64,000 nt of DNA from an uncultured Flavobacteriaceae bacterium (GTDB lineage Bacteria; Bacteroidota; Bacteroidia; Flavobacteriales; Flavobacteriaceae), in assembly GCA_947488345.1 (NCBI GenBank), contig CANKZQ010000001.1, positions 62,001 through 126,000 of the forward strand. The letters are read 5' to 3'. The notes under the pieces are model-generated. The model had not been told where the DNA came from. It saw only the letters and a program-made list of their open reading frames with translations, and searched no databases. This document shows positions 34,939 through 44,974 of the stretch, in pieces. The position numbers and the translations under genes were made by a program. Every line of letters begins with the position of its first letter. The stretch's first letter is position 1.

Positions 34939-36054
34939 ATGAGAAAAATAATTCTTTCAATTTTAGGAATCGCATTAGTATTTGGAGCAGTTGCTTTAGG
35001 CAATAAATTTGCAGCGAACAAAAAGAAGCCTAAACCTAAATTTAATAAAATAATAAAAACCGTCTTCGTCGATACGGTTCAAAACAAAGATATCCCTATA
35101 ATCATCACGGCAAGTGGTAATTTAACGGCAAAAAACAAGATCGAATTATTTTCTGAAGTACAGGGGGTATTGAAAATCGCCACCAAAGACTTTAAATCGG
35201 GCACAAAATATCGAAGAGGCGAAACTTTATTGAGAATCAATAGTGATGAATTCTATGCAAGTCTACAAGCTCAAAAAAGTAACCTGTATAATCTCATTAC
35301 TTCTATTATGCCAGATATCCGTTTAGACTATCCTAATGATTTTAATAAATGGCAAAACTATTTACAGAATTTTGATTTGAATAAATCGACCCCCAAACTT
35401 CCTGAGTTTTCTTCCGATAAGGAGAAATATTTCGTCTCAGGCAGAGGCATTACCACTAGCTATTATGGAGTAAAAAACCTAGAAGTTAAACTCGGTAAAT
35501 ACAGTATTCGAGCTCCTTATAATGGGATCTTAACAGAAGCTTTAGTGACCCCAGGAACCTTAGTACGAGTTGGTCAAAAATTAGGTGAATATATTGATCC
35601 TTCGGTATATGAAATGGAGGTTGCCATTAGTGCCGCCTATAGTGATCTTTTAAAAATAGGAAATACCGTTTCACTATCAAATTTAGAACGCACTAATACA
35701 TACCAAGGCAAAGTCATAAGAGTTAATGGTAAGATTGACCAGACCTCACAAACCATTAAAGCCTACATACAGATTGTCGATAAAGGGCTACGAGAAGGTG
35801 CCTATTTAGAAGCCAATCTGACTGCTAAGTCAGAAAAAGAAGCGTACGAAATTTCACGTAAGTTATTGGTTGACAATAAAAATGTCTATGCCGTGCAAGA
35901 TACTGTATTGAATTTAATAGAAGTAGATCCTGTTTTTTTTAATGCCGAAACGGTCGTTATAAAAGGAGTACCAAATAACACCATGCTCCTATCTAAGGTA
36001 GTGCCTGGAGCATACGATGGCATGCAAGTAAAAATCAATAAAAGCAGCAACTAA
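34939..36054 (+). CDS. RND efflux periplasmic adaptor (membrane fusion protein)
   Basis: A 371-residue membrane-anchored adaptor with an N-terminal helix (residues 5-24). The lipoyl-type halves read GVLKIATKDFKSGTKYRRGETLLRI and YSIRAPYNGILTEALVTPGTLVRVGQKLGEY, followed by the beta-barrel region (VSLSNLERTNTYQGKVIRV). It bridges the inner-membrane pump and the outer-membrane channel. The coiled-coil hairpin is short compared with AcrA. Its stop overlaps the next start by one base. Confidence 0.9.
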   Translation: MRKIILSILGIALVFGAVALGNKFAANKKKPKPKFNKIIKTVFVDTVQNKDIPIIITASGNLTAKNKIELFSEVQGVLKIATKDFKSGTKYRRGETLLRINSDEFYASLQAQKSNLYNLITSIMPDIRLDYPNDFNKWQNYLQNFDLNKSTPKLPEFSSDKEKYFVSGRGITTSYYGVKNLEVKLGKYSIRAPYNGILTEALVTPGTLVRVGQKLGEYIDPSVYEMEVAISAAYSDLLKIGNTVSLSNLERTNTYQGKVIRVNGKIDQTSQTIKAYIQIVDKGLREGAYLEANLTAKSEKEAYEISRKLLVDNKNVYAVQDTVLNLIEVDPVFFNAETVVIKGVPNNTMLLSKVVPGAYDGMQVKINKSSN

Positions 36055-39000
36055 TGAAAAAACTGATATCCTATTTCATTAAATATCCAGTAGCAGTTAA
36101 TGTCATGATCTTTGCCATTGTTGCTTTTGGTGTTTTAGGCGCTTTGTCTATGAAATCTTCCTTTCTGCCCTTGGTAGATTCTCAGTTAATTAGTATTAAC
36201 CTAGTCTATCCGGGTGCATCTCCATCAGAAATGGAAGAAGGCATTGTCTTGAAAATTGAAGATAATTTAAAAGGTATTGTTGGGGTTGAAAGAATCACCT
36301 CTGTATCGAGGGAGAATTCAGCCAACGTGAATGTAGAAGTTGAAAAAGGAAAAAATATTGATGTTGTTTTATCGGATGTAAAAAATGCTGTTGATAGAGT
36401 TCCTTCCTTTCCTAGTGGGATGGAACCTCCGGTTATTGCAAAGATCGAGAGTATTCGCCCCACCATTAGTTTTACAATTAGCGGCGATAATTTACCCTTA
36501 AGAACCATAAAACAGTACGCAAGAATCGTTGAAAATGATTTGCGTAATATTCCTGGTATTTCTCAAGTGGCGCTCTCTGGATTTCCGGAAGAAGAAATCG
36601 AAATTGCGGTAAGAGAAAATGATCTGCGCGCTTTTAACCTATCATTTACTGACGTCGCAAACGCTGTTAGAAATTCAAATATTCTAATCACTGGTGGTAA
36701 TATTAAAACAGACGCAGAAGACTATTTAATACGTGCAAGCAATCGGTCATACTATGGTGATGAATTACTCAATTTAATTGTTCGAACAGATCCCTCAGGA
36801 AATATTATACGACTAAAAGATATTGCTGATGTCAAAGATACTTGGTCAGAAAATCCAGATCGTATTTTTTATAATGACAACTTGGCTATCAATGTGACGG
36901 TGAGCAATACAAACAATGAAGATTTAATAACTGCAGCCGATAAGATCAAAGAATATACACATAAATTCAATCAGGAGTATGATAATGTCACCATCAATAT
37001 TTCTAGTGATCGTTCTATTGTTTTAAATCAACGTACCTGGTTATTGATCGAAAATGGTGTCATTGGTATTTTATTAGTGTTATTTTTCTTAGCGTTATTT
37101 TTAAACGTTCGCTTGGCCTTATGGGTCGCCGCTGGATTACCCATTGCGTTTTTTGGAATGTTTATTTTCGCCGCTCAATTGGGTGTTACAATTAATGTAT
37201 TGTCTCTTTTTGGGATGATTATTGTCATTGGTATTTTAGTGGATGACGGGATCGTGATAGGAGAAAATATCTACCATCATTATTATGACAAAGGAAAATC
37301 TAAGATTAGAGCCGCTATCGATGGCACTATTGAAGTAATTCCACCGATCGTATCGGCTATTTTAACAACGATTATTGCCTTTGCTACTTTTTTCTTTTTG
37401 GATGGTAGAATTGGAAGTTTTTTTGGTGAAGTCTCAACTGTTGTGCTCTTAACTTTGAGTGTTTCTTTAATTGAAGCTTTAATTATACTTCCTGCACATA
37501 TTGCACATTCTAAGGCGCTTTCTCATAAGGATAGAAAACGCAACAAATTGGATACCTTTTTCACGAAAGTAAATGCAAAAGCCGATCGCTTTTTGGTTGG
37601 TGTACGAGATAAAGTTTATATGCCATTTTTGCGATTTTCTTTACGATATAAAATACTCATTTTCTCTATCCTCGCGGCATTGTTTATTTTAAGTATTGGT
37701 ACCATCAGAGGAGGTATTGTAAGAACTTCTTTTTTCCCTTTTATCAGTAGTGATCGAGTACAGATAACCTTGAAAATGCCCCAGGGCACCAATGAGAAAA
37801 TTACAGATTCTATTATTTCTGTTATAGAAGAAAAAGTTTGGTTGGTAAATGATGACTTTACAGCAAGACAAACCGATAATGAGCAAGTCGTACAAAACGT
37901 CATTAAAAGAGTGGGTCCTGGTACAGCCAATGCCACACTCACTGTGAATCTATTACCTGGTGAGTCGCGTGATTTTTCATCGCCCGAAATCACAGGAGCC
38001 ATTCGTGAAAAAACAGGAAGAGTTTATGGTGTTGAAAGTTTGGTTTTTGGATCGGGAGGTAATTTTGGAGGTAGCCCAATCGCTGTATCGCTTTTAGGAA
38101 ATAATATCAGCGAATTAAAAGCGGCTAAAATGGCTTTAAAAGCCGAGTTAGAAAGAAACACTTTGATTAAAGATGTTACAGATAATGACCCGGCAGGGAT
38201 TAAGGAAGTGAAAATTCAGTTGAAAGATAATGCCTATCTCTTAGGCTTGAATTTACAATCTGTTATGAGTCAAGTACGTAATGGTTTTTTTGGTTTTCAG
38301 GCACAGCGTTTTCAACGTGGACAAGATGAAATAAAAGTATGGGTTCGCTACACTAAAGATAATAGGTCGTCTATTAAAAATCTGGACGATATGCGTCTAC
38401 TCACCCCAAATGGAGAAAGAATTCCCTTATCGGAAATTGCCACGTATGAAATTGCACGTGGCGATATTGCCATCAATCACTTAAATGGGAAGCGAGAGAT
38501 TCAAATATCGGCCGATATGAAAAGCCAGAAAGATAGTCCAACGGAAGTTATGGACGACATTAAGGAGAACATTATGCCCGACATTATCTCTAAATATTCA
38601 TCGGTTACACCACTTTTCGAAGGACAAAATCGAGAGGCTAAAAAAGCAAAAGACTCGGTACAGCTCGTAGCACCTATTATATTGTTGCTAATATATATGA
38701 CTATTGCATTTACATTTAGGTCATACAGTCAACCTGTTTTATTGATATTGATGGTTCCTTTTAGTATGATCGGTGTAGTTATTGGACATTATTTTCATGG
38801 CATCAACATTAGTATCTTTTCTTGGCTCGGAATTATTGCCTTGATCGGAATTATGGTCAACGATGGTCTCGTCTTGATAGGGAAATTTAACAATTACTTG
38901 AAAGAAGGAATGCGCTATGAAGAAGCACTTATGCAAGCGGGTAAATCTCGTTTTAGAGCGATCTTTTTAACTTCCTTAACAACTATTGCAGGTCTAGCGC

Positions 39001-39314
39001 CCCTAATGTTAGAAACGAGTCGACAAGCTCAGTTTTTAATTCCAATGGCCATTTCTATATCTTACGGTATTGCTATTGCCACGGTACTTACACTGATTAT
39101 GTTGCCCCTACTCTTATCTGTTTCAAATCAAATCAAAGTAGGAGCTAAATGGTTGAAAACTGGTAATAAAGTAACCCCAGAAGAAGTCGAGCGCGCCATC
39201 ATTGAGTTGCATAGTGAAGACGAAGACTTAGATAGTCAAAAAGAGAAATTAATATCAAAAGAAGAAATAAAACAACTACTTCTTGAAATAAAAAGTGAGC
39301 ATAATGAACTATAG
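36054..39314 (+). CDS. RND efflux pump, inner-membrane permease
   Basis: A 1086-residue proton-driven exporter with the duplicated plan of the AcrB/HAE1 group: helix 1 near residues 10-30, a large periplasmic loop, six helices from about residue 330, a second large loop, and six more helices from about 875. The proton-relay aspartates are present as GILVDDGIVIGENI (about residues 398-411). The C-terminal tail is acidic and unusually long. The set (adaptor, pump, TolC) is complete in the operon; the exported compounds are unknown. Confidence 0.94.
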   Translation: MKKLISYFIKYPVAVNVMIFAIVAFGVLGALSMKSSFLPLVDSQLISINLVYPGASPSEMEEGIVLKIEDNLKGIVGVERITSVSRENSANVNVEVEKGKNIDVVLSDVKNAVDRVPSFPSGMEPPVIAKIESIRPTISFTISGDNLPLRTIKQYARIVENDLRNIPGISQVALSGFPEEEIEIAVRENDLRAFNLSFTDVANAVRNSNILITGGNIKTDAEDYLIRASNRSYYGDELLNLIVRTDPSGNIIRLKDIADVKDTWSENPDRIFYNDNLAINVTVSNTNNEDLITAADKIKEYTHKFNQEYDNVTINISSDRSIVLNQRTWLLIENGVIGILLVLFFLALFLNVRLALWVAAGLPIAFFGMFIFAAQLGVTINVLSLFGMIIVIGILVDDGIVIGENIYHHYYDKGKSKIRAAIDGTIEVIPPIVSAILTTIIAFATFFFLDGRIGSFFGEVSTVVLLTLSVSLIEALIILPAHIAHSKALSHKDRKRNKLDTFFTKVNAKADRFLVGVRDKVYMPFLRFSLRYKILIFSILAALFILSIGTIRGGIVRTSFFPFISSDRVQITLKMPQGTNEKITDSIISVIEEKVWLVNDDFTARQTDNEQVVQNVIKRVGPGTANATLTVNLLPGESRDFSSPEITGAIREKTGRVYGVESLVFGSGGNFGGSPIAVSLLGNNISELKAAKMALKAELERNTLIKDVTDNDPAGIKEVKIQLKDNAYLLGLNLQSVMSQVRNGFFGFQAQRFQRGQDEIKVWVRYTKDNRSSIKNLDDMRLLTPNGERIPLSEIATYEIARGDIAINHLNGKREIQISADMKSQKDSPTEVMDDIKENIMPDIISKYSSVTPLFEGQNREAKKAKDSVQLVAPIILLLIYMTIAFTFRSYSQPVLLILMVPFSMIGVVIGHYFHGINISIFSWLGIIALIGIMVNDGLVLIGKFNNYLKEGMRYEEALMQAGKSRFRAIFLTSLTTIAGLAPLMLETSRQAQFLIPMAISISYGIAIATVLTLIMLPLLLSVSNQIKVGAKWLKTGNKVTPEEVERAIIELHSEDEDLDSQKEKLISKEEIKQLLLEIKSEHNEL

Positions 39315-40632
39315 TAAGTATATCATCTTGGCCGTTTTGTGGTGCGCCTTCATGTCTGTTCAAGCGCAAAACATTGAAAAAACACTTTCTAAAGAAGAAG
39401 CGATTCGCATTGCTTTAGAAAATAATTATGGCATTCAAATTTCAAATAACAACGTGAAAATTGCTGCTAATAACAAAAAAGTAATGAATACGGGTTACCT
39501 ACCTACATTGACTGGTAATGCAGGAGCTGTATATAATTTAGACAACACCGAAGCCACTTTTTCGAATGGCAATGTGACTTCATTAGAAGGTGCTGAGAGC
39601 AACCGTTACAACGCCTCAGTCAGTTTAAATTATATCTTGTTTGACGGTTTTGGGAGGCGGTACAATTACAAACAACTAAAAGAACAACACAACCTTTCAG
39701 AGCTCCAGGCGAGAGAAACCATAGAAAATACCGTCTTACAATTATTCAGCGTGTATTATAATGTCGCAAAATTGTCAGAAGATGTTGCACTCCTTAAGCA
39801 AAGCTTGAAAATTTCTAAAGATCGTCTAGAAAGAGTTCAGTATCAATTTGACTATGGACAAAATACAAAACTTGCCGTTTTGAATGCTGAAGTAGACGTC
39901 AATAATGATAGTATTAGCCTATTAAATACGAGACAGTTATTAGCCAATTCTAAGCGAGATCTTTTTGTTGTTCTAGGAAAAAATGAACTACCAGAATTTA
40001 GTGTTGATACGCTGGTAACATTTGGTCTGCAGCCCCAAAGAGAAGAATTATATAAAAAAGTTACTTCTAATAACGTGACGCTACAACAATTAGAAAAGAA
40101 TATTTTAATCAGCGATTTTCAATTAAAATCTAATAAATCTGGTTACTTACCATCTATTGGGTTAACAGGAACTTACGGCTGGAATAAAAATAATAATAAT
40201 GCGGCGGCCTTTGTGGCAACCTCAACAAATACAGGTTTATCAGGTGGAATCAATCTAACATGGAATATCTTTAATGGAGGAAGAAATCGGATTCAAGTTC
40301 AAAATGCCAAAATAAATTTAAACACTCAACAATTACAAAAGCAGCAGGTAACACTTCAAATTTCACGAGATTTTAATAATGCGTGGGAAGATTATCAAAA
40401 CAAATTATTCGTTTTACAAACACAACAAAAAAATGTACAAACCAGTACAGACAATTTTAACAGAACGGAAGAACGTTTTAAACTCGGACAAATTACTTCG
40501 ATAGAATTTAGACAAGCACAACTGAATTTAATCAACGCCATAAATGCGAAGAATGGAGCAAAATATGAAGCAAAACTGGCCGAATTACAATTGATGCAAC
40601 TAAGTGGTGATTTATTGAATAGTACATATTAA
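39304..40632 (+). CDS. TolC family outer-membrane efflux protein
   Basis: About 442 residues, starting MNYSKYIILAVLWCAFMSVQAQ, a signal peptide; a GTG three codons upstream is also in frame. Two repeats of the outer-membrane efflux fold are visible: YLPTLTGNAGAVYNL with the following coiled coil, and YLPSIGLTGTYGW with AQLNLINAINAKN helices. It forms the trimeric outer-membrane exit duct for the RND pump. The start lies inside the end of the permease gene, so translation is coupled. Confidence 0.93.
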   Translation: MNYSKYIILAVLWCAFMSVQAQNIEKTLSKEEAIRIALENNYGIQISNNNVKIAANNKKVMNTGYLPTLTGNAGAVYNLDNTEATFSNGNVTSLEGAESNRYNASVSLNYILFDGFGRRYNYKQLKEQHNLSELQARETIENTVLQLFSVYYNVAKLSEDVALLKQSLKISKDRLERVQYQFDYGQNTKLAVLNAEVDVNNDSISLLNTRQLLANSKRDLFVVLGKNELPEFSVDTLVTFGLQPQREELYKKVTSNNVTLQQLEKNILISDFQLKSNKSGYLPSIGLTGTYGWNKNNNNAAAFVATSTNTGLSGGINLTWNIFNGGRNRIQVQNAKINLNTQQLQKQQVTLQISRDFNNAWEDYQNKLFVLQTQQKNVQTSTDNFNRTEERFKLGQITSIEFRQAQLNLINAINAKNGAKYEAKLAELQLMQLSGDLLNSTY

Positions 40633-40678
40633 CATTAATTGTTATTTTTACTAAAAATCAGTTACTAAGTCCATCCTT

Positions 40679-41899
40679 TTGAAAAGACGAAATTTTATAA
40701 AAAAAACATCGCTCAGCACTTTTACAGCACTGCTGGGTGTTGATATCGTTTTTGGTAATTTATTACCCGCTGGTTATGTACCCTTAGCCTTGCAACAAGC
40801 AGATCCTTTTACCCTCTTTAAGAAAGATAAAGAGATGAAGGTATTAAATGATCGTCCTTGGAACATGGAGGCTCAAGCCCATTTATTAGACGACAGCATT
40901 ACTCCAAACAACTATATGTTTATCCGTAACAACGGATTAATTCCAACGACCATAGATGTCGACAACTGGACACTTACCATTGATGGTGAATCGGTACAAA
41001 AACAGAAAACATATACCTTGTCTGAGTTGAAATCAAAATTCAAACATTACACCTATCAATTGACCTTAGAGTGTGGTGGCAATGGTCGTAGTGAATTCAA
41101 CCCACCAGCAAAAGGAAATCAATGGACTATCGGGGCGGTTTCTTGTGCTAATTGGACCGGCATAAGACTTAAAGATGTCTTGAATGATGCCGGAATTAAA
41201 GAGAATGCCGTGTATATAGGCTACCGCAGCGCCGATACACATTTAACAGGAGATGTTGATAAAGCTCCTATTTCACGTGGTGTTCCAATGTCAAAAGCTT
41301 TACAAGATGAAACAATCTTAGCCTTCAAAATGAATGGCGAAGATATCCCGTTGGTACATGGCTATCCATTGCGATTGGTGGCTGGAGGATGGCCAGCATC
41401 CGCTTCTGGAAAATGGATCACCGGAATCAGCATTCGCGATAAAGTGCATGACGGAGCCAAAATGAAAGGTGCATCTTATCGAGTACCTTGTAAACCTGTC
41501 GCGCCAGGGTCTAAGGTAAAAGACGAAGATATGTGTATCATAGAGTCAATGCCCATAAAATCATTGATTACCTATCCTAAATCTGGTGCGCTCATCAAAA
41601 AGGGTCGAAACATAGAAGTAAGAGGACACGCATGGGCAGGAGAGTTAGGAGTTAGCAAAGTAGAGTATTCTATTGATTATGGAACTACTTGGAATGATTG
41701 CAATCTTGAAAACCCTGCAAACAGATTGGCATGGCAACATTTTTCAGCAACTGTAGGTTTTCCAAGTACGGGATATTATGAAGTATGGGCAAAAGCAACA
41801 GACACTGAAAATAGTGCACAACCGATGCTATTACCTGGTTGGAATCCTAAGGGATATTTAAATAATGCCTGTCATCGAATTGCCATAAAAGTAGTGTGA
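40679..41899 (+). CDS. Molybdopterin-dependent sulfite oxidase family enzyme (SorA-like)
   Basis: A 406-residue secreted enzyme. The start is TTG, giving a twin-arginine signal MKRRNFIKKTSLSTFTALLG. The oxidoreductase domain shows the molybdenum-ligand cysteine in LTLECGGNGRSEF (about residue 133), then SCANWTGIRLKDVL, HGYPLRLVAGGWP and the C-terminal dimerisation domain (RGHAWAGELGVSKVEYSIDYGTTW). It should oxidise sulfite, or a related substrate, in the periplasm. The cytochrome c gene 3 bp downstream is the likely electron acceptor subunit. Confidence 0.88.
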   Translation: MKRRNFIKKTSLSTFTALLGVDIVFGNLLPAGYVPLALQQADPFTLFKKDKEMKVLNDRPWNMEAQAHLLDDSITPNNYMFIRNNGLIPTTIDVDNWTLTIDGESVQKQKTYTLSELKSKFKHYTYQLTLECGGNGRSEFNPPAKGNQWTIGAVSCANWTGIRLKDVLNDAGIKENAVYIGYRSADTHLTGDVDKAPISRGVPMSKALQDETILAFKMNGEDIPLVHGYPLRLVAGGWPASASGKWITGISIRDKVHDGAKMKGASYRVPCKPVAPGSKVKDEDMCIIESMPIKSLITYPKSGALIKKGRNIEVRGHAWAGELGVSKVEYSIDYGTTWNDCNLENPANRLAWQHFSATVGFPSTGYYEVWAKATDTENSAQPMLLPGWNPKGYLNNACHRIAIKVV

Positions 41900-41902
41900 T
41901 AT

Positions 41903-42322
41903 ATGAATCGAAAATCTATTTTTTACAGCATTGTAGGCCTGATTATTTTGCTTCTAATTCTTTTTATAAATTATAGAAAACAAGTTCAAGAGCATGAATA
42001 TGAAACTATAGAAACTACTGCTGATAATGATGGTATAGAAAATGGTATCCATGTAAACACTGGATTAGTTGATGCGGCCGGTTTACCGCTCGTTATTGCA
42101 CATTGTACGGGTTGTCACTCAGCAAAACTGATTACACAAAATAGACTTTCGAAAGATGGATGGCGAGAAGCCATCAAATGGATGCAAGAGACACAGAACT
42201 TATGGGATCTAGGTGAAGATGAGGAAGCCGTTATCGCCTATCTCTCAAAAAATTATGCACCAACTGCGAAAGGTAGACGCGATGTTTTAAACACTATAGA
42301 ATGGTACACTCTTGAAGATTAA
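41903..42322 (+). CDS. Monohaem cytochrome c, probable partner of the Mo enzyme
   Basis: A 139-residue protein with one N-terminal membrane helix (residues 6-23) and one haem site, CTGCH (C68, C71, H72). A methionine in KWMQETQNLW can serve as sixth ligand. The spacing of 3 bp from the Mo enzyme gene and the pairing recall SorA-SorB type sulfite dehydrogenases, with the cytochrome anchored to the membrane and facing the periplasm. Confidence 0.86.
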   Translation: MNRKSIFYSIVGLIILLLILFINYRKQVQEHEYETIETTADNDGIENGIHVNTGLVDAAGLPLVIAHCTGCHSAKLITQNRLSKDGWREAIKWMQETQNLWDLGEDEEAVIAYLSKNYAPTAKGRRDVLNTIEWYTLED

Positions 42323-42327
42323 AAACT

Positions 42328-42510
42328 ATGTATGAACACTTATTTCAATGTCCTTATTGTTGGGAGACCATTTCAATGCTTCTAGATACATCGTTATCAA
42401 CTACAAGCTATATAGAAGATTGTGAAATCTGTTGTAGACCAATTCAAATTACACCTTCGTTCGACGGTAATGAACTAATAGCATTTAGTGCCGATGATAT
42501 TGAAAAATAG
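42328..42510 (+). CDS. CPXCG-motif cysteine-rich small protein
   Basis: A 60-residue protein with two cysteine pairs, CPYC (residues 8-11) and CEIC (about 32-35, followed by a further C), typical of the CPXCG zinc-ribbon family. Start ATG at 42328, 5 bp behind the cytochrome gene, on the same strand, so it may be co-transcribed. Cytosolic. Function unknown. Confidence 0.82.
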   Translation: MYEHLFQCPYCWETISMLLDTSLSTTSYIEDCEICCRPIQITPSFDGNELIAFSADDIEK

Positions 42511-42518
42511 TCGATAAT

Positions 42519-43574
42519 TTAGTAAAGAGCAGCATTGATCTGCCCCATCCAATCGTCCAAATCATTCGTATTCGTGTCTATTGGTTGATTCTTACCACCA
42601 AAAGGTCCATATTTTTTTAAATCAGTTACAGAAAAAAGACCTAATGTAGGTGTCAATGTAGCCGCAGCCAAATGCATAATACCACTGTCAGCTCCAATAA
42701 ATAGTGCCGTGTTTTCAATTACAGATGCAATTTCACGAATATCTTTGCTATAAAAGGTTGGCGCTTGAAAATTTATTTGTGAAACATTTTCAATAGGTAA
42801 TATTTCTAGGATATTATAGTCGGGATACTCTTTCTTTAATCTATCATAAAATGTTGACCACCACACCGTATCATAACACTTTCTACCCGTCGCAAAAGTA
42901 AATATGGAGATCGTTTTCTTTTTGGTATCTACAATATCTTCTAACAAACTTTTCCCTTTGGCCTTCTCAGCGTTAGACAATTTTAAACAAATCTTTTGCA
43001 TCACTCGAATTGGATCTTTCTTATGACCAATTAACTTTAAATAATCCCTTAAATTATAAATGCCATTTTTTGCAATATGTGCACTATCTTCAAATTGAAT
43101 ATTAGATTCTCCTGGTAATTCATCGAACACTTTATAGTCTGAATCTGCCAATTTCGTCAATAATTTCCCTGACGACGAATCTTTTACTGCATTAATTACT
43201 AGGCAGTATTTTTTACTTCGTACAGAGAACCAAACTTTTATATATCGAAATAGTTCCTTAAAAGGTTTCCTCGGTAGTATGATAAGTCGATCTACATTTG
43301 TGAAATTTTCAAATACCTGAACGGCCATATTTCCCTTTACAACAATATCAATTTTACAATTTGGAAACGTAGCAACCACCTCCTGTACTAGTGGTGTGAT
43401 TAACAATAGGTTGCCAAGTCGCTGATTAGGTCTACAAATGAGTACACGTTTAACATCAAGTGTTTCTGTATTTTTTGAGGCTCTATTAAGATGTGAGTTG
43501 CCTATATTGCCAGTCACCTTTTTCATGATGACTCTCTTCAATTTATTTAAAGGCTTAAGAATCTTAGCCTTCAA
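42519..43574 (-). CDS. Glycosyltransferase family 9 (heptosyltransferase-like)
   Basis: A 351-residue GT-B fold protein. The N-terminal half shows RVLICRPNQRLGNLLLITPLVQEVVATFPNCKIDIVV and the C-terminal half the donor-site segment FIGADSGIMHLAAATLTPTLGLF (about residues 287-309), both of the heptosyltransferase/ADP-sugar type. It probably adds a sugar to lipopolysaccharide core or a similar glycan at the inner membrane. The first ~20 residues are basic and could contain an alternative start (MKKVTGNIGNSH). Confidence 0.86.
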   Translation of the reverse strand: MKAKILKPLNKLKRVIMKKVTGNIGNSHLNRASKNTETLDVKRVLICRPNQRLGNLLLITPLVQEVVATFPNCKIDIVVKGNMAVQVFENFTNVDRLIILPRKPFKELFRYIKVWFSVRSKKYCLVINAVKDSSSGKLLTKLADSDYKVFDELPGESNIQFEDSAHIAKNGIYNLRDYLKLIGHKKDPIRVMQKICLKLSNAEKAKGKSLLEDIVDTKKKTISIFTFATGRKCYDTVWWSTFYDRLKKEYPDYNILEILPIENVSQINFQAPTFYSKDIREIASVIENTALFIGADSGIMHLAAATLTPTLGLFSVTDLKKYGPFGGKNQPIDTNTNDLDDWMGQINAALY

Positions 43575-43618
43575 AACAACATTTTAAATTTAACATATGA
43601 TTGATTATTTTGGTTTTT

Positions 43619-44782
43619 TTATACTAACGTCACTAGTGCCTTTTTTAGTGCATGCTCTACATCATTTATGATATCTTTCGCATTTTCGATACCAATTGAA
43701 AACCTCAATAGGTTATCAGAGATACTGACGGCTGCTCGTTGTTCGGGAGTTAATAGTGCATGTGAAGTAGCAGAAGGTAATAAAATTGTTGATTCTACCC
43801 CTGCTAAACTCATAGAAGGCTTTACCAATTGTAGTTCTTTTTGAAACTGCACGGCGTCATACTCTTCTGTTAATTCGAAAGAAAGCATACCTCCAAAACC
43901 ATGCATCTGAGCCTTGGCAATATCATGCTTCGGGTGACTTGGCAATCCAGGATAATAGACTTTCTCAACCGCTGAATGTGTATTCAAAAATTCAGCAATT
44001 TCTTGTGCGTTCGAATTGTGTTTATCAACACGTACTCCCAAGGTTTTGATACTCCTCTCTAATAAATAGCACATAAAATCACTTAAACTTCCACCCATGT
44101 TCTTTGCTTTCTGCCAAATTTTTTCAATATATACTTCCGAAGTTGCAACGGCACCAGCACATATATCACTGTGCCCTCCTAAATACTTTGTGGCAGAATG
44201 TAATGAAATATCAATCCCTAAATCTAAAGGTCTTTGATTGATCGGAGATGCAAAAGTATTATCGATCATTGATACCAATCCATGTTTTTTCGCTATTGCT
44301 GCTACGGCCTTTATATCTGTAATCGTCAACAAAGGGTTTGAAGGTGTTTCTAGATACAGCACTTTAGTATTCGGTTTGATTTTAGCTTCAAAATCGGCTG
44401 CCTCTACCCCATCTGTAAAGGAATAATCAATTCCCATTTTTTCAAACTCCTCTACAACCAAATTAAAAGAGCCCCCATAAATTTCATTTTGTAAAACAAT
44501 ATGATCGCCATGATTCAAAAAGGTAAATAATGTCGTGCTTATTGCTGCCATTCCGGAAGCAAAAGGCATCGCCATTTCGGCATGGGCTAAAGCTGCTATT
44601 TTTTTACCTACGGCCTCTTGATTGGGTGTATTGAAATATCTTGGATAGCGTTTTACGTCAACATCCATATACTCATATGAACTTGCCATATAAATTGGAG
44701 AAACTGCGCCTCCAAATTGTTCATCTTTGATCTCTCCTACATGCGCACAAATCGTATGTACACCTAGATTTTCTTTTGCCAT
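43619..44782 (-). CDS. Trans-sulfuration PLP enzyme (cystathionine gamma-synthase/lyase family)
   Basis: A 387-residue Cys/Met-metabolism PLP enzyme. The cofactor lysine is in SLHSATKYLGGHSD (about residue 200), with NTFASPI, GGSFNLVVEEFE and LGGVES-type segment SLAGVESTILLPSATSHA. The family includes cystathionine gamma-synthase, gamma-lyase and methionine gamma-lyase; the sequence alone does not settle which. Cytosolic, probably in methionine or cysteine metabolism. Confidence 0.9.
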   Translation of the reverse strand: MAKENLGVHTICAHVGEIKDEQFGGAVSPIYMASSYEYMDVDVKRYPRYFNTPNQEAVGKKIAALAHAEMAMPFASGMAAISTTLFTFLNHGDHIVLQNEIYGGSFNLVVEEFEKMGIDYSFTDGVEAADFEAKIKPNTKVLYLETPSNPLLTITDIKAVAAIAKKHGLVSMIDNTFASPINQRPLDLGIDISLHSATKYLGGHSDICAGAVATSEVYIEKIWQKAKNMGGSLSDFMCYLLERSIKTLGVRVDKHNSNAQEIAEFLNTHSAVEKVYYPGLPSHPKHDIAKAQMHGFGGMLSFELTEEYDAVQFQKELQLVKPSMSLAGVESTILLPSATSHALLTPEQRAAVSISDNLLRFSIGIENAKDIINDVEHALKKALVTLV

Positions 44783-44974
44783 TATTCTTGTCGTTTATAA
44801 AGAGCTCTAAAATACAAAACATTCGGTAACCGAGACCTCGACTATTTAAATTTAAACACAATCGTCACTTTGAGTAAAATTCTTCAAGATTTTAATGTAA
44901 ATAGTATCGCTGATATCTATTAAAAAGTCGCAACCTTGAACGTACATGTTTTGAACTCTTTCATTTCATATTCA

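Noticed and set aside
37616-38002. 128-codon minus-strand frame opposite the RND permease
   Set aside because: The permease is clearly the coding strand here; the antisense product is low-complexity with no known motif.
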